Below are positions 51,704-64,000 of a stretch of DNA of 64,000 nt, in pieces. The notes under the pieces were generated by a model. It worked only from the letters and a program-made list of their open reading frames with translations, ran no database searches and was not told the origin of the DNA. Each line of letters opens with the position of its first letter. The first letter of the stretch is position 1. Both the position numbers and the translations under genes were made by a program. The stretch comes from Rhabditophanes sp. KR3021 (Eukaryota > Nematoda > Chromadorea > Rhabditida > Alloionematidae), in the NCBI GenBank assembly GCA_963281155.1, contig CAUJLY010000006.1, positions 6,882,001 to 6,946,000 on the forward strand. The letters are read 5' to 3'.

Positions 51704-54700
51704 ATGAAGATATTTAAAAAAGTTGGTAAATCCAAAAATGACGGAATCAGTATAGGATCTGATTCACTGAAAAGAGAAAAGGCTGACAACAATGTTGCCA
51801 ATCAAACAGAAGAAAACATTTCGACTGTTACTGTGCAGCCTGTCTCAATCGTGGAATTAGTATGTTTATTGTCACCTTATTTACACCCATTAAAAGAAAC
51901 AAAACAATACCATAAATCATGAACAATATACATACTTAATATCTTTACATACTAATCAGCAAGTAATGTTTTTCCCTACTTTTAGTATAGATATGCAGAT
52001 GGAAAAGATTGCATCATGATCATATTAGCTGTTGCAGCAGCTTTAATTCAAGGAACATTCAGTTCCGTTTCCTCTATTATATTTAAAACTTTGACGGATG
52101 TTTTAATTAATGGGGAAGCCAATTATCAACAGAGTTTACTACCAAATGGGCCCACATTTGATAAAACTGGATTTAATAGTGATGCAATGCATGCTGTTTA
52201 TTTGTATAGTATTTTTGGAAGCGTAATTTTCGTATTAGCTTTTGTTAATGTAAGCTTCAATACAATCATTTTAATGACAGGATTTTAAATTTAGACTGCT
52301 TGCTGGCATATGATTTCTGAGAAACAAGTTGATAAAATTAGGAAAAAGTTTTTTGCCGCAATACTTAGACAAGATATGGGGTGGTATGATGTTAATGAAA
52401 CCGGAGCTTTAACAACTAAGATGTCTGACGGACTTGACAGGATTAAAGATGGGTGTGGTGACAAGGTGGGCATTCTTTTTATTTACTCAGCAAGTTTCTG
52501 CTCCGGTATTGGTGTGGCTTTCTACTACAGTTGGAAAATGTCTTTAATTATGATAGGTTTTGTTCCCATCATTTTCCTTGCATTAGGAGGAATAGGTTTT
52601 TTATCTAAAAAATTTATTCAAAAAGAAATGCAATTGTATGGTAAAGCTGGATCGATTGCAGAGGAAGTTATTGGAGGGGTCAGAACTGTAATTTCTTTTA
52701 ATGGGCAGCAGAGAGAAATTGACAGATATTCAGTAAATCTGAGAGGTGCAGCAAAAGAAGGCACACTCAAGGGAGCTTTGATTTCCGGGAATATGGGTAT
52801 TATTATGTTGTTTATGTTTGTTGCTATGGCAGTATCGTTTTATTTTGGCACACATTTGGTAATTGATAAAGATATTACACCTGGGATGGTTTTTGCCGTA
52901 TTTTGGGCTTTTATTGGGGGAGTTTTTTCATTAGGTCAAGCAGCTCCACAGATATCCGTCATCATTGCAGCAAGACAAGCGGCTGCTGAAATTTTTAATA
53001 TTATTGATAGAGAACCTGAAATTGATTGTTTTTCTAAAGATGGCAAAAAATTAGAGAATGCAAAGGGAAATATTCTATTTAAAAATATTAGTTTTCGCTA
53101 TCCAACGCGTCCAGACGTTCAAGTGCTAAAGGGAATTTCATTTGATATTAAAGCAGGCGAAAAAATTGCCCTTGTAGGTCATTCCGGTTGTGGTAAAAGT
53201 ACGAGTTTTGGGTTATTATTAAGGTATTATAATCAAGAATCTGGTACAGTAACATTGGATGGCGTTGACATCCAGGAATTGAATATTGGATGGTTGAGAA
53301 ATTTTATTGGTGTTGTAGCTCAAGAGCCAGTCTTATTTTCAGACACTATTGCAAATAATTTAAAGTTTGGGAACTTAGACTTAACAAGAGAGGAAATGAT
53401 TACTGCTTGCAAGATGGCTAATGCACATGATTTTATTATGAAATTTTCTGAAACGTATGACACAAAAATAGGAAACGGAGGAATTACACTGTCTGGTGGG
53501 TTATTTTAATCTGATTGAAAATATTTACCGTCTTTATTTATAGGAGGACAAAAGCAACGATTATGTATTGCTAGAACATTAGCTCGGTCCCCAAAAATTT
53601 TGTTGTTGGATGAAGCAACTTCAGGTAATATAATTTAATTCGTCTTATCCTCAACAATAATTATGTCCCTACTTCAGCACTTGACAGTGAATCAGAATCT
53701 ATCGTTCAGAAAGCATTGGATGCTGCTTCACAGGGAAGGACGACTATTGCAATTGCTCATCGTTTAAGTACAATTCGTAATTATGATAAAATCATTGTGT
53801 TTGATAACGGAAATATTGTTGAGGTGGGAAACCATGTGAGTCTAATTGCTGATACAAATGGTGTTTACGCTAACTTGGTTAAAGCACAAGAAATTGATGA
53901 AATCAAGGAAGTAGAAGACGAAGAAAATGAAAACCTTGTCCCTGAAATGGCTGAAACTTTTGACCCGAATCATAGATTGACGAGAAAACAACTGAATAGA
54001 GAAAGCAGAAGATTAAGTAGATCTATGTCAATTACTTCAGATGCCTTGACAAATATTGTGGAAGATTTGAAGGAAGAATTAAAAGAAGAAAAAGCTGACT
54101 CCTCTAGTTTGATGGAAATTATGAGATTTGCTAAGGAAGAACATTTGTACATGATCATATCAGCAATATTTTCCCTTGTTCGTGGGCTGACTTTCCCCAT
54201 CTTTTCAATTGTTTACGGACAGATGTTTAAGACGTTAACACTAGGTAATGATACTGATAAATTGCATGGTGCTTCTTTAGATGCTATTTGGTTCACATTA
54301 ATCGGTGTGTCAGCCGCCATCTCGACCTTTGTCTCTGGCTTTTTTATCTCTAAAGCGGGGGAAAACTTAACCTGTAGATTGAGAGTTGCCCTTTTCAAAA
54401 ACATTATCAGCCAAGATGGAGGGTATTATGATAATCTCCAAAACGCCCCCGGGAAATTAACAAACAGATTAGCAACAGACGCACCTAATGTCAGAGCAGC
54501 AATTGATCAACGATTGGCTGATGTGATGCAAAGTGTATCCGCCATTTTCGCTAGTATTGTTATTGCTTTCACATACGGACCAAACATGGCTCCAATTGGT
54601 ATTTTGACAGCTGGAACATTAATTGGACTCCAAACTGTAGTTTCCGAATATTTGAAAAGAAGAGGATTAAAAGATGCCGTGTTAGCAGAAGAACCAGCTC

Positions 54701-55927
54701 GTTTGGCAGCAGAAGTTATTGACAATCACAAAACGGTGCAATACTTATGCAGAGAGGAACATTTCATTGAAACATTCAATGACAAAATGACAAAGCCGCA
54801 CAAAAGAAATATGATCAGAGGTGTAATTGCTGCTGTTACCTTTGGATTAAATAGCAGTTATGTTATGTTGAATTTTGCAATTGCTTATAGATATGGGTTA
54901 TGGTTAATTTTAAATGGTTATTCAACACCTTACACAGTCTTTCAAGTCATTGAATCTCTTAATTGTGCAACCATGTCTTTATTGTCATTTGCCACTTATT
55001 TCCCTGAGTACGTTAGAGCTCGTTTATCTGCAGGACTTATATTTAAGATGCTTTCACAGAAACCAGCCATTGATAGCATGTCCGATGAGGGACTCAAGGT
55101 TCGGTTAGAGGGAAACATAAAATTGGATCAAATTACCTTCCATTATCCGAATGCTCGTAAAAACAAAGTTCTTAATAATTTGTCATTAGATATTCCGGCT
55201 GGAAGTACTGTCGCTTTGGTTGGACCAAGTGGTTGTGGAAAATCAACAATAATACAATTAATCGAAAGACTTTACAACATTGATGGTGGGAAAGTTATGT
55301 TTGATGAACATGACCAAAAAAGTATAAATTTAAAGAATTTGAGATCGCAGATTGGTTTGGTTGGTCAAGAGCCAATATTGTTTAACTATTCAATCAAAGA
55401 TAATATTGCGTATGGAAAGCCTGAAGCCACAATTGAAGAAGTTATAAATGCAGCTAAGCTAGCTAATGCAAACGAATTTATTACAAGTATGCCATTGGGT
55501 TACGACACGATTGTTGGAGAAAAAGGAGGCTCATTGAGTGGAGGTATATTAATATCCAAACTCTTTTAATTAATCTTATTTTTCAGGTCAAAAGCAAAGA
55601 ATTTCAATTGCTAGGTCCTTAATATTGAAACCTAAGGTGTTGTTGTTAGACGAAGCGACAAGTAGTCTTGATTCAAAATCAGAGAAGGTAAGTTATTAAT
55701 AGTTAAAAGTAAATGTATCAACATTTTAGGCCGTCCAAGAAGCTTTGGAAAAAGCGAGAGTGGGAAGAACTTCTATCATGATTGCTCACAGACTTTCATC
55801 CATTCAAAATTCTGATATAATAGCTGTAGTAAAGGAGGGTTTTATTATTGAAAAAGGAAGCCATCAGGAATTACTCCAATTAAACGGATTATACGCATCA
55901 CTGATCTCAAAGCAAAATTTAAAATAA
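51704..55927 (+). CDS. pgp: P-glycoprotein-type ABC transporter (ABCB family, full length)
   Basis: Seven exons (51704-51859, 51986-52249, 52295-53495, 53544-53624, 53678-55543, 55587-55687, 55730-55927) give 1288 residues, the usual length. The order is TMD1-NBD1-TMD2-NBD2. Half one has Walker [10 protein letters not shown] near 435-443, the Q-loop [10 protein letters not shown], signature LSGGQKQR, Walker [10 protein letters not shown] and H-loop [10 protein letters not shown]. Half two has Walker [10 protein letters not shown] near 1083, [30 protein letters not shown] and [10 protein letters not shown]. All catalytic residues are intact. A charged linker ([13 protein letters not shown], rich in Glu/Lys) joins the halves. 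Both halves have an intron directly within the signature Gly codon, a trace of internal duplication. It exports lipophilic compounds from the plasma membrane; nematode homologues are linked to drug tolerance. The ATG lies two bases after an acceptor-like TTTTAG. Confidence 0.95.
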
Positions 55928-58900
55928 ATTGTTTGTAAAAATAATCGTTATTTGAATGCACTTTCGCCAATAAATTATATGATCAAAAAACAAGTGATTA
56001 AAGCAGCTATTTTTGTAAACTTATTTTTCGGAAGTATTATTTAAACCATGTGTTCATGACACCTTTGGAATGAAAACCATTTTTCATAGTTGTGAGTCAT
56101 TTTATTGCTCAGTCACAAAAAGGACTTATCCAATGTTGTTAAAATAGATCAAAATTATTTCAGTTACACAATTTTTCATTTCTTTCATTATTTTCTATTG
56201 TAAACAAACAGATATTTTTTGATTAAATGTTTTGACGTTGAAATTATTTTTAACAATTAATATTTACTATTCATTTTTGACAATTAATCTTTGCAATGTG
56301 TTTTTGTAAAATTCTATTAAGCTCAAGTATCATTTTATTACACAAAAATAACAATAAATATATGAAAATCAATTGTTACATAAGCTTGTACTAATAAACA
56401 AACACTACTTTTACCTGATCTTCTTTGTAAATAGGCAAAATTCTTTTTACCCCAAATTAATTATATATATTGGTGATAGTAATCTATTGACAAATTATTA
56501 AAACTCTTTATACTCAGGTAAATGTCCGAAACAAAAATCAACATCATTAAGTCCGTTTTGTTTGGACTAAATCTTTTTCATTTGAACGCCCTGCTTAAAG
56601 ACTTGTGTGTCTTAAAGAGTTTATTTTGTTAATCAAAAGCTTGTTTAATGCGGTAATTTGAGGCTTGCTTTTAAAATCTTCTTTCTCAATGTCATCCTAC
56701 ATTTGCAAAGATGATTTTACATTTTATGTCGAATGCCTCCCAATAACTTTACTGAGCTTGTAATAACAAACAATGCTTGATATATTTATCCAATTAAACA
56801 AATGGCACAAATATTTGTGTCATTTAAACCACTTTAATTAAACACAGCTAATAAATTTGATTTCAATTACACAGTTTATCAATTTATAAGAAACAAATGC
56901 ATTATATTATAAAGTAAAATTTTTAAATCTTGTTGTTGGCAACTTCAACTTTCTTATATAAATAACTCTATTTCTTGTCCATAACATTTGTGACAGCCGC
57001 ATATCTTCACTGAATACAACATAATACGTCTACGCATATATTTAATGTTGAACCATTTGTTTAAAAGTAAATCATAGTTCATTCTTGAGTATGATTGTCT
57101 TTGATACTTTATTATTATTAGAGACTTCTTTCTAATTGTCACCGAATTTCACCTCTAAATATGTGTATATCAATACGAGGTCTGACGTTCACACACCTTT
57201 TAACAGATATTTACATATAGTTTTTACAAATATATTACTTTTGTAAATTTACTAAAAACATTTCTTAACTACCTTTCTTTTGTTCAACTAAAGATACAAA
57301 TTATCTTTTTGAACGCGAGAGTCACCTTTTCGTTAATTAATTAGTTGTGTTTACTGATTTTTGAGATAGTTAATATTTTTGAATGCTCATTTTGATATTT
57401 TAAATGTTTACTTTGATATTTTTAGCCGTTGTTTCCAATGAAATATAAGTATTTTTAATACCAAATTCATCCCTCTATTAATTGCTTATTTTAATCTTAA
57501 ACCACAACATCTATAACATATCAATAAAAAATATAACACATCTGACAATACCTCACAAAGTTCACGACCTGTTTCTATTTTACATAAACATTTTTAACTG
57601 TAATCAAAAAGAAACCTCTTGCAACAAAAATGTATTTTTCCTTGATATAAATGTACAATATATGAATATATAAGAAGTTAAAAGAATTTAGACATCAAAT
57701 GTATATGCAATACTTTGTCATATATTAATTGTAAAGAATGCCCATGCAACATTTATCGAAAGGTGACAACAATTTTTGTAATAAATATATAAATTTGTTT
57801 AATACAAAATGTAGACCATCTTTGATAATGCTGTAAGTGTTGTTACTACCGATTAAGAGCCCCCGTTCGTTTTGAGGGTGAACGGAATTAAGTCAAGACA
57901 GGATTTGTTGATCAATTTTGATATTCATTATTTAAATAATTTTTATTTGAGCTGTTCACAAAACAATATTTTGTAGTTTAAACAACACATTCTAATTCCA
58001 ATTTTCACTTTTATTTATTATCTCTTAATTGTTCTATCTTTTCTGAGAGATCACCAAACTGTTTCGTTATTATATGCATATGTTTTGGAAGGGCTGTGGT
58101 TGTCTCAAAACATTAATGATATGTCATCTTAACAATCGCTACCTATGTTTTGATCCGACCCATAAGTTCTAAGGACATAAAGGTGGTAAGCTTAACGATC
58201 ATTCAAATATTTTTGAATATTTTGTCCTTTATCAAGTTTAATGATTCGAGTTCTAAAAATATTTTACCCCGCCGTATTCTCACTATTTATTAAGCATTAC
58301 GAGTGGCCCTATAATATGTATATAAATAATAATAAACTTTATTTGCAGTATCTTTTCCATTCAATCAACTCCTACTTTTTTATTCAGATTTTAACAGAAG
58401 CAGCTTCTTACCTATGTTTCAAAAAATATCAGCCATAAACTAGCTTTTGAGCACGCTTCATCCTCACCTCATCTCAAGTACATATTGTGAACGCAGCCCA
58501 ACTCTTCTTCAAAAATTTTCATAATTTTTCTCCTACAATACTTTTGTTTAACTAGAGTAAATGAAGCTAGTTACTAACAAAAAGTGTGGTCAGGCTTTAT
58601 GTGTGTAGACTTCCCTTCAAAGATACCTACTTTTTTAAAGCAACGAGACCCCTAAGCTTCTGTCAAAATATGTGGGACTTTAGAAAAAAGATATTTTGTC
58701 TTCTTTATCATTTCATGAGTTTTAAATGGATTTTTTAATGTGTCATCATCAGTATATATTTATATAGGTTTAAGCTTTTCATAGTGGTACTTCCTTTATT
58801 TTATCAACACCTAAATTACACTTCCCAGCTCACAAACTTTTAACCAAATCATTGCGAGTAGTAAATAATAGGTATTCTCCGATTACTCACATCTCTGTAT

Positions 58901-59730
58901 ATTATAACAAACTAACTTGTATTTTGTCTATTTTTGTGTGACATTATTTAGATGTCTATTCTATCATATAATTATTACCATAATAATACTGTTCATCTTA
59001 TTTCGCAAATTCAAATTAGCATTTTAATTGTATAATAAAAGGTTTTAATAATCTTAAATCGGGAAAAGTATCTACCATTTGCTTCAATTGACACAAACAA
59101 CAAAATGATCTCTTTTTGATTTTACATTATTTTACACTTAAAGATTCAACATACATAGATCGTTGAGTTTATAAAGTAATACTATTTATCCCATCCACAA
59201 ACATCCCAATAATATTTAAAAGAATAAAAGTTACCTCTTCAATTGAATTCATTGTACTTATTTCTTTTAAATTAATGATCTTTGCAACTACTGCCCAATA
59301 CTAAACAGTTTTTGCCTTCTTTGGGCATCTTTTGTTTGCCCGCTTGCCTCACACCAACTTTTTATTATCTATTCCGAGACAACACCCAACGTTAATCATA
59401 GCGATTTTAACAGGCGGAAGATCTTATCAAACTTTATTGTTTAATATCTCATTACATAAATATTCACATTCTTCAACCCCCTTACTTTGTCAAAAAAGTG
59501 TCAATTGGTAAGGGCAAAAAATAAAACATATTATTGTTATGTTGTTTAGTTATTTAATTGCTTAATTGTTTTCACTTTCAAATATATCCATTCCGTGAAA
59601 ATGAACCATATAAATTGAAATCAAAATATTATTATTATACCTCTTGTATTTGTTATATTATAGGAGACTTTTAGCTGACAAAATCAACGATTACTTGTGT
59701 TTGATTTAAACAATTACACAACCAATTGTC
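55928..59730. other. Long gene-free stretch
   Basis: About 3.8 kb of AT-rich DNA between the P-glycoprotein and the WH2 protein. Short frames only; none has coding character. The one feature standing out is a small GC-richer hairpin near 57861-57886. Confidence 0.4.
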
Positions 59731-62700
59731 ATGTTTGCCGGGAAACCGATATTGGCAGTAAGTTAAAAGCATTTCCAGTTATTTCCAATAATTATCAATA
59801 TTACATCCATATATTTACTTGTCATTTTAGGACGTCAGTTGTCCACCTTTGCCACCGCCAGCACCTATACCACCACCTCCACCCAAATTTAATAACGTGG
59901 GCAAACCACCCACTGGACCTGTCAAAGATAATTTGAAAAAGCTTGGTGGAAAGCCAAACATTGATCTCGATGACTTTTTAAATTCAATTAAAGGTGGCTT
60001 TCGCCTTAGATCAACTGCAGATTTAACAGTCGATAAGAGTGGCCTGATCCTTGATGATGAAACGTTGGAATTTATCAAAAGTGTCAAAAATGAAAGCTCA
60101 TCTGGGTCTGAGAATGGTGTAAGTTTAAAAGACAATTGTTTGATGATAAACATATTTATCACATTTCCAACAATCACATATTAATAACATATTTTTCAGA
60201 TAGCAAAGACATTATACACAATTAAAGAACCGGAAGCAGCCCCGGCTTTGCCTCTTTGTCCGCCGCCACCTCCACCTCCAATGACAATGATTAAGAAGGT
60301 TGTGAAAGTAGAAAGAAAACCGATTACAAATCCAAAATTATTAAATTTAGGTAAAGGTTGCGTAAATGCAAATCTCGATCGAGATGAATTTTTGAATTCA
60401 ATTAAGGGTGGAAGGAAATTAAATAAAGTGGAAGTCGTAGAAAAGGCAAATCTACATTTTGATGAGGACGAACTTAAACATTTAGCAAAAATTAGAGATG
60501 AAAGCAAAATATCCAATTCCAGTCTATCTCTTTCCACTCATTGTTCTTCCGAAGATATGATGAACGACGAGCAGGTGAGTCATTAGATAAACAAACACCT
60601 AAAAAATTATAACACCTTCTCAATATTTACTTTAAAAGCCCATAATATGTTAAATCTAATTACTATCATGTTTATAGAACCGCCAAAGCAACCTTTCTTT
60701 TCCATCTTCAATTGCAACGTCTACATCATCATTGATAAATTTAGACAATTACTCATCAACATCTTCATTGCCTCTTGAATCATCTGCTGCGTCGTATGAG
60801 CCGAGTCCAAGAAAACCATTTAAGTATAAGGTTAGGGATGTTCGTGAAGAAACACCTCCATCAAATATTGACGCTGGTTGGAAAGACGAGGAACTTAAAT
60901 TTACAAAAGAGAAAATTGAATCTGAAATACCCAAAGGTTCTGCTAGAGCAAGAATTGCTATGCTTGCAAAGTTGACAAGTTCTACTGAGTCATTAGCATC
61001 TAACCATTCATCCTCTATAGGAAGTACAAAAGGTAAGGCTTCTTCTATTAAAAGCAAATTTGAACAAGCTGACAAGAATGCTAACAAAGAAATCTCTAAA
61101 CTTAATGTTGAAACAATGAGTAAATCTGTGGTTAAAAGTAATGTTGACAGTAACAAGTTTAATGTCATTAAATCTGAACCAAAGAGACAAACTATCGAGG
61201 AATCATTGTCTGAAGAAGAGGAATGTGAGAAGATGATGAGTTACAACTCAGTTGTGGAAGAAAAACCCATACCTAAACCACTAGATAAGGGTTTTTTGTC
61301 CGTTTTTAACAATGAATCAAAAGGATTGTCCTCTTCCCAATCATCGACAAGATTAAATCCAAGTCCTTTAGATAAAACAACCCTCAATGCAAAATTCGGT
61401 GGGAACAAGACTAGTTTGGACGCATCAACAAACAAGCTGATGCCAGGAAGCAACTCCTGTAGAAGTTCTCCAAAACCTCTAGACAAAACCGCAATTAATG
61501 AGCTTTTTGTAACGGAGAATGCAAATAACCATGGTAAAAGATCTGTGTCAGCCAATGCAAATTTAAATAAACCAACAGCCCCAATTAATTCGGTCTTTTT
61601 GAATAAAGAAACGGACAAAGATTCTAAAAGTATTATAACAAGTAAAATTGCAAAGTCACCAATTGAAAATAATATAGCAGAAAAGACAGCTAAATTTTCA
61701 AATGCTTCTCCATCCGAGGTAGAGAAAACAAAAATTGTGCCTAAATTTTCAGTTAAATCAATTGATCCAATCATCCCCAAGCCGAAAGTTGAAATCAACG
61801 GGAAGCCTGAACCATTAATTAAGAAAGAAGCAGACTTGAGAAAAGAAATTGCAAAGATAGAACCAAAAAAAGAAATTGCGAAAATTGAACCAAAGAAAGA
61901 AATTGCAGTAATTGAACCAAAAAATCACTCAGCTAAAACAGAACCAAAAATAACTAAAAAAATTGAGCCAACAATTAGTGCCTCAACTACAAAAACTGAA
62001 TCCAAGGCAAAGGTGCCAATAAAAATGGCAACTCCTTTAACAGATTCCAAAGCTAATGTATCCAAGCAATTAGAATCAAACAATAGCTGTCCTTCTAAAC
62101 CTTTAATAATTGACATAAAACCAATTAAACCCGCATCTGAATCTTTCTCTACAAATGTGGGATTCAAAGATACTAAGTCAAAAACTGCATCAACATTACC
62201 GGTCAAAAATACGCAACATTCAACTTTAAGTCCTTTATCGGTAGATACATCGGCAGTTTCGCCTTCAATGTCTCAATACAAAACTGCACCAAGTAGTGCA
62301 AATACATTTTGCTCAACGTCTTCAACCCCGACTTCTTCTTCACCTTCTATGTCACCAGAATCGGCTAGAAGTTCATCGAGCAATGATACCAAATCTTTCA
62401 AAAGCATCCGTGACAGTGTATCTCCACCATCGTCAAATTTTACCCGTTACACTCCAAAACCTTTAAATACCACCGGAACAAATGCTGTCAGGTTTGAGCA
62501 ACTTAGAAAGTCATTCAACACCAGAGTTGATGCCACACCGGTCGTTCCAAAAGCTACAAAAACTACAAACGGGACTCCTGATTCAGGGGAACATATTTGG
62601 AAACAAGCGGTTGCTAACAAAACTAATCAACAAAAAAAAGGCGAAAAGAACGTAAGTTTTTGTCTGCTAAATTGTCCATTAACTGTCATGATGATAATTT

Positions 62701-63058
62701 GCAAATATGAGATATTAAGGTTTGCTAATTACTATTTAAAAAAACTCAAACCCATCAAATCTTATTGCTTCCATTTTAAAAGTAGTCACACATGTTTATT
62801 CTATATATTTGCATGCACTTTCTTAATATTCAAGTTTCTTAATTATAGGTTCTTCCACCGATTTATACTTCTAGTCAACTAAATAGCAGTACAATCATTA
62901 ACAATTCAAAAAATATTCCGATAAAAATTACCAATGCACCATCTTCATGTTTCTTAAACAAACAGAATCAAAGAGGAAATGATGGCACTGGAATAAGAAA
63001 AATTCATTGTGCGAATATTCCAATCAAGTTGACGAATGAATACAAAAGAATCAATTAA
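59731..63058 (+). CDS. Tandem WH2-domain, proline-rich actin-binding protein
   Basis: Five exons (59731-59757, 59831-60118, 60200-60574, 60678-62651, 62849-63058) give 957 residues. Exons 2 and 3 each encode a similar module: a polyproline run (CPPLPPPAPIPPPPP; CPPPPPPPM), then a WH2 motif (DDFLNSIKGGFRLR; DEFLNSIKGGRKLNKV), then an acidic helix (LDDETLEFIKSV; FDEDELKHLAKI). WH2 motifs bind monomeric actin and polyproline binds profilin or SH3 domains, so a role in actin assembly is likely. Exon 4 encodes ~650 disordered Ser/Lys-rich residues with repeated KPLDK motifs and a triplicated KKEIAKIEP unit. The C-terminus has two copies of IPIK[I/L]TN. Similar layouts occur in WIP, Cobl and related proteins, but I cannot assign orthology. 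The short first exon (MFAGKPILA) is supported by its GTAAGT donor and phase. Confidence 0.75.
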
Positions 63059-63240
63059 TATAAAAAGTTAATTTGTGTAAATATATAATTCATACATATT
63101 TTTATATAATAGTTTACATATTTAGTTTTAAAAGTAGACTCTCTAATACTTATTTTGAATCAAAAATTTATCATATTTTTTGATGTTATTGTTCGTAATT
63201 GTATAGAGTGACCACCCCAATCCCAAATAAAGTTATATTA

Positions 63241-63297
63241 TTATTTAAATTGTATATTATTATTTAAATTGTATATTATTATTTAGATTATATATTG
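63241..63297 (+). repeat. 19 bp minisatellite, three copies
   Basis: The unit TTATTTAAATTGTATATTA is repeated at 63241-63259 and 63260-63278, with a third, diverged copy at 63279-63297. It lies in the gap between the WH2 gene and the next gene. Confidence 0.85.
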
Positions 63298-63436
63298 TTT
63301 AAACCACGAAATCAATATCTACTTGTACTGTTAATTGACAAAAAAATTGGACCACCTGATAACAGGCTATCTAATGACTATCAGCATGCAAAATTATAAT
63401 TAAGATTGCATAGTATAAAAATATTTTCAAGTATTT

Positions 63437-64000
63437 ATGTTTTCTTTTAAAGTTGTTTTAATTATTTGTCTTATTAAACCCGCAGCTGCAAATAATGGCG
63501 AAATTTTCAAAGATATAGTCTTACCTGTGAAATTTCCCTTAACAGTACTGGAATCGTATCCGCCGATTCAATTTGCCAGTACACCATGTGAAACAATAAA
63601 ATTGAAGTCATGCCAAGCTTCATTTAATTCATTTCTTGGTGTAAATGAAGCTTTAGCTGCTGATTGGACTAATCCAACTTTGATGGAGCAAATATTTGTT
63701 TCACTTTATAAACCGGTAAGTTTCATTACATCGTTTAAGATAATGTGTTGTTAGGATTTGGATTCTGGAATGATGAAGCTCTGTGCTGCTCGAAGCCGCC
63801 TAGTTCAATGTCTTGGCACTATGTACAATTCGTGTATGAATAGATTTTATTTTGTTCAAAATGGCTTGGACATTCAAAGTGCCTCAACGTATGTTTCCTT
63901 ATTCAAGGAGCTAGAATTTCAATGTGCAGGAGGTTTATTGGAAACGACAAATGATTGGGATTGTATTTACAAAACTTGGTCTAATGCTGCATATAAAAAC
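63437..64000 (+). CDS. Secreted cysteine-rich nematode protein (5' part, runs off the window)
   Basis: Exon 1 (63437-63715) and exon 2 (63755 to the window end) are in phase and give 175 residues so far. A signal peptide is present (FKVVLIICLIKPAAA). Cysteines are regularly spaced: TPCETIKLKSCQASF, MKLCAARSRLVQCLGTMYNSC, FQCAGGLL and DWDC. The FKELEFQC segment followed by a W/C pair is reminiscent of the T20D4.11-like (DUF19) type of nematode secreted proteins, but the assignment is tentative. Function unknown. The stop codon is outside the window. Confidence 0.65.

Noticed and set aside
59827..60537. Minus-strand glycine/leucine-rich frames opposite the WH2 gene
   Set aside because: Antisense images of polyproline codons in the real plus-strand gene.

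Overview
The window looks like nuclear DNA of an AT-rich nematode. All protein genes are split by spliceosomal introns (GT..AG, many only 40-60 bp, a few of 1-5 kb). Several products are characteristic of nematodes: a FLP-33-like FMRFamide-related neuropeptide precursor, a degenerin-type DEG/ENaC channel, a P-glycoprotein and cysteine-rich secreted proteins of the CPG4-like kind. The base composition (roughly 70% A+T by eye) and compact introns would suit a clade IV nematode such as a strongyloidid relative, but that placement is inference. I rebuilt exon-intron models by hand; reading phase is consistent across the junctions of the models given unless an entry says otherwise.

Layout. 0-6 kb: 3' end of a leucine-rich-repeat gene, a Ly6/uPAR-like GPI-anchored protein whose intron carries an antisense zinc-finger relic, a threonine-rich secreted mucin-like gene (-), an unresolved small membrane-protein locus and a flp-33-like precursor (-). 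6-9.5 kb: empty. 9.5-12.1 kb: WBP2 (+) converging on an orphan 7TM receptor (-). 12-15.4 kb: empty. 15.4-19.3 kb: pantothenate kinase (+) and a ZDHHC16-like palmitoyltransferase (+). 20.4-28.8 kb: ire-1 (-), whose 5.2 kb intron contains a complete eight-exon DEG/ENaC gene on the opposite strand. 29.5-31.4 kb: membralin (+). 32.3 kb: tRNA-Gln(UUG). 33.5-44.3 kb (perhaps to 47.8 kb): a tandem-domain protein tyrosine phosphatase (-) whose introns house a CPG4-like secreted protein (+), a small two-exon gene (-) and a second zinc-finger relic (+). 48-51.7 kb: empty. 51.7-55.9 kb: full-length P-glycoprotein (+). 56-59.7 kb: empty. 59.7-63.1 kb: tandem-WH2 actin-binding protein (+). From 63.4 kb: a secreted cysteine-rich protein that runs off the window end.

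Functional links. ire-1 (unfolded-protein sensor) lies head-to-head with membralin (an ER membrane protein linked to ER-associated degradation), sharing a roughly 690 bp divergent upstream region, so two ER quality-control genes may share regulatory sequence. The strongest unusual themes are the amount of genes-within-introns organisation and the phosphatase itself: no membrane segment in the visible model, first domain with the catalytic cysteine but no canonical WPD acid loop, second domain without the cysteine. No CRISPR array, bacterial operon or intact transposon was seen.
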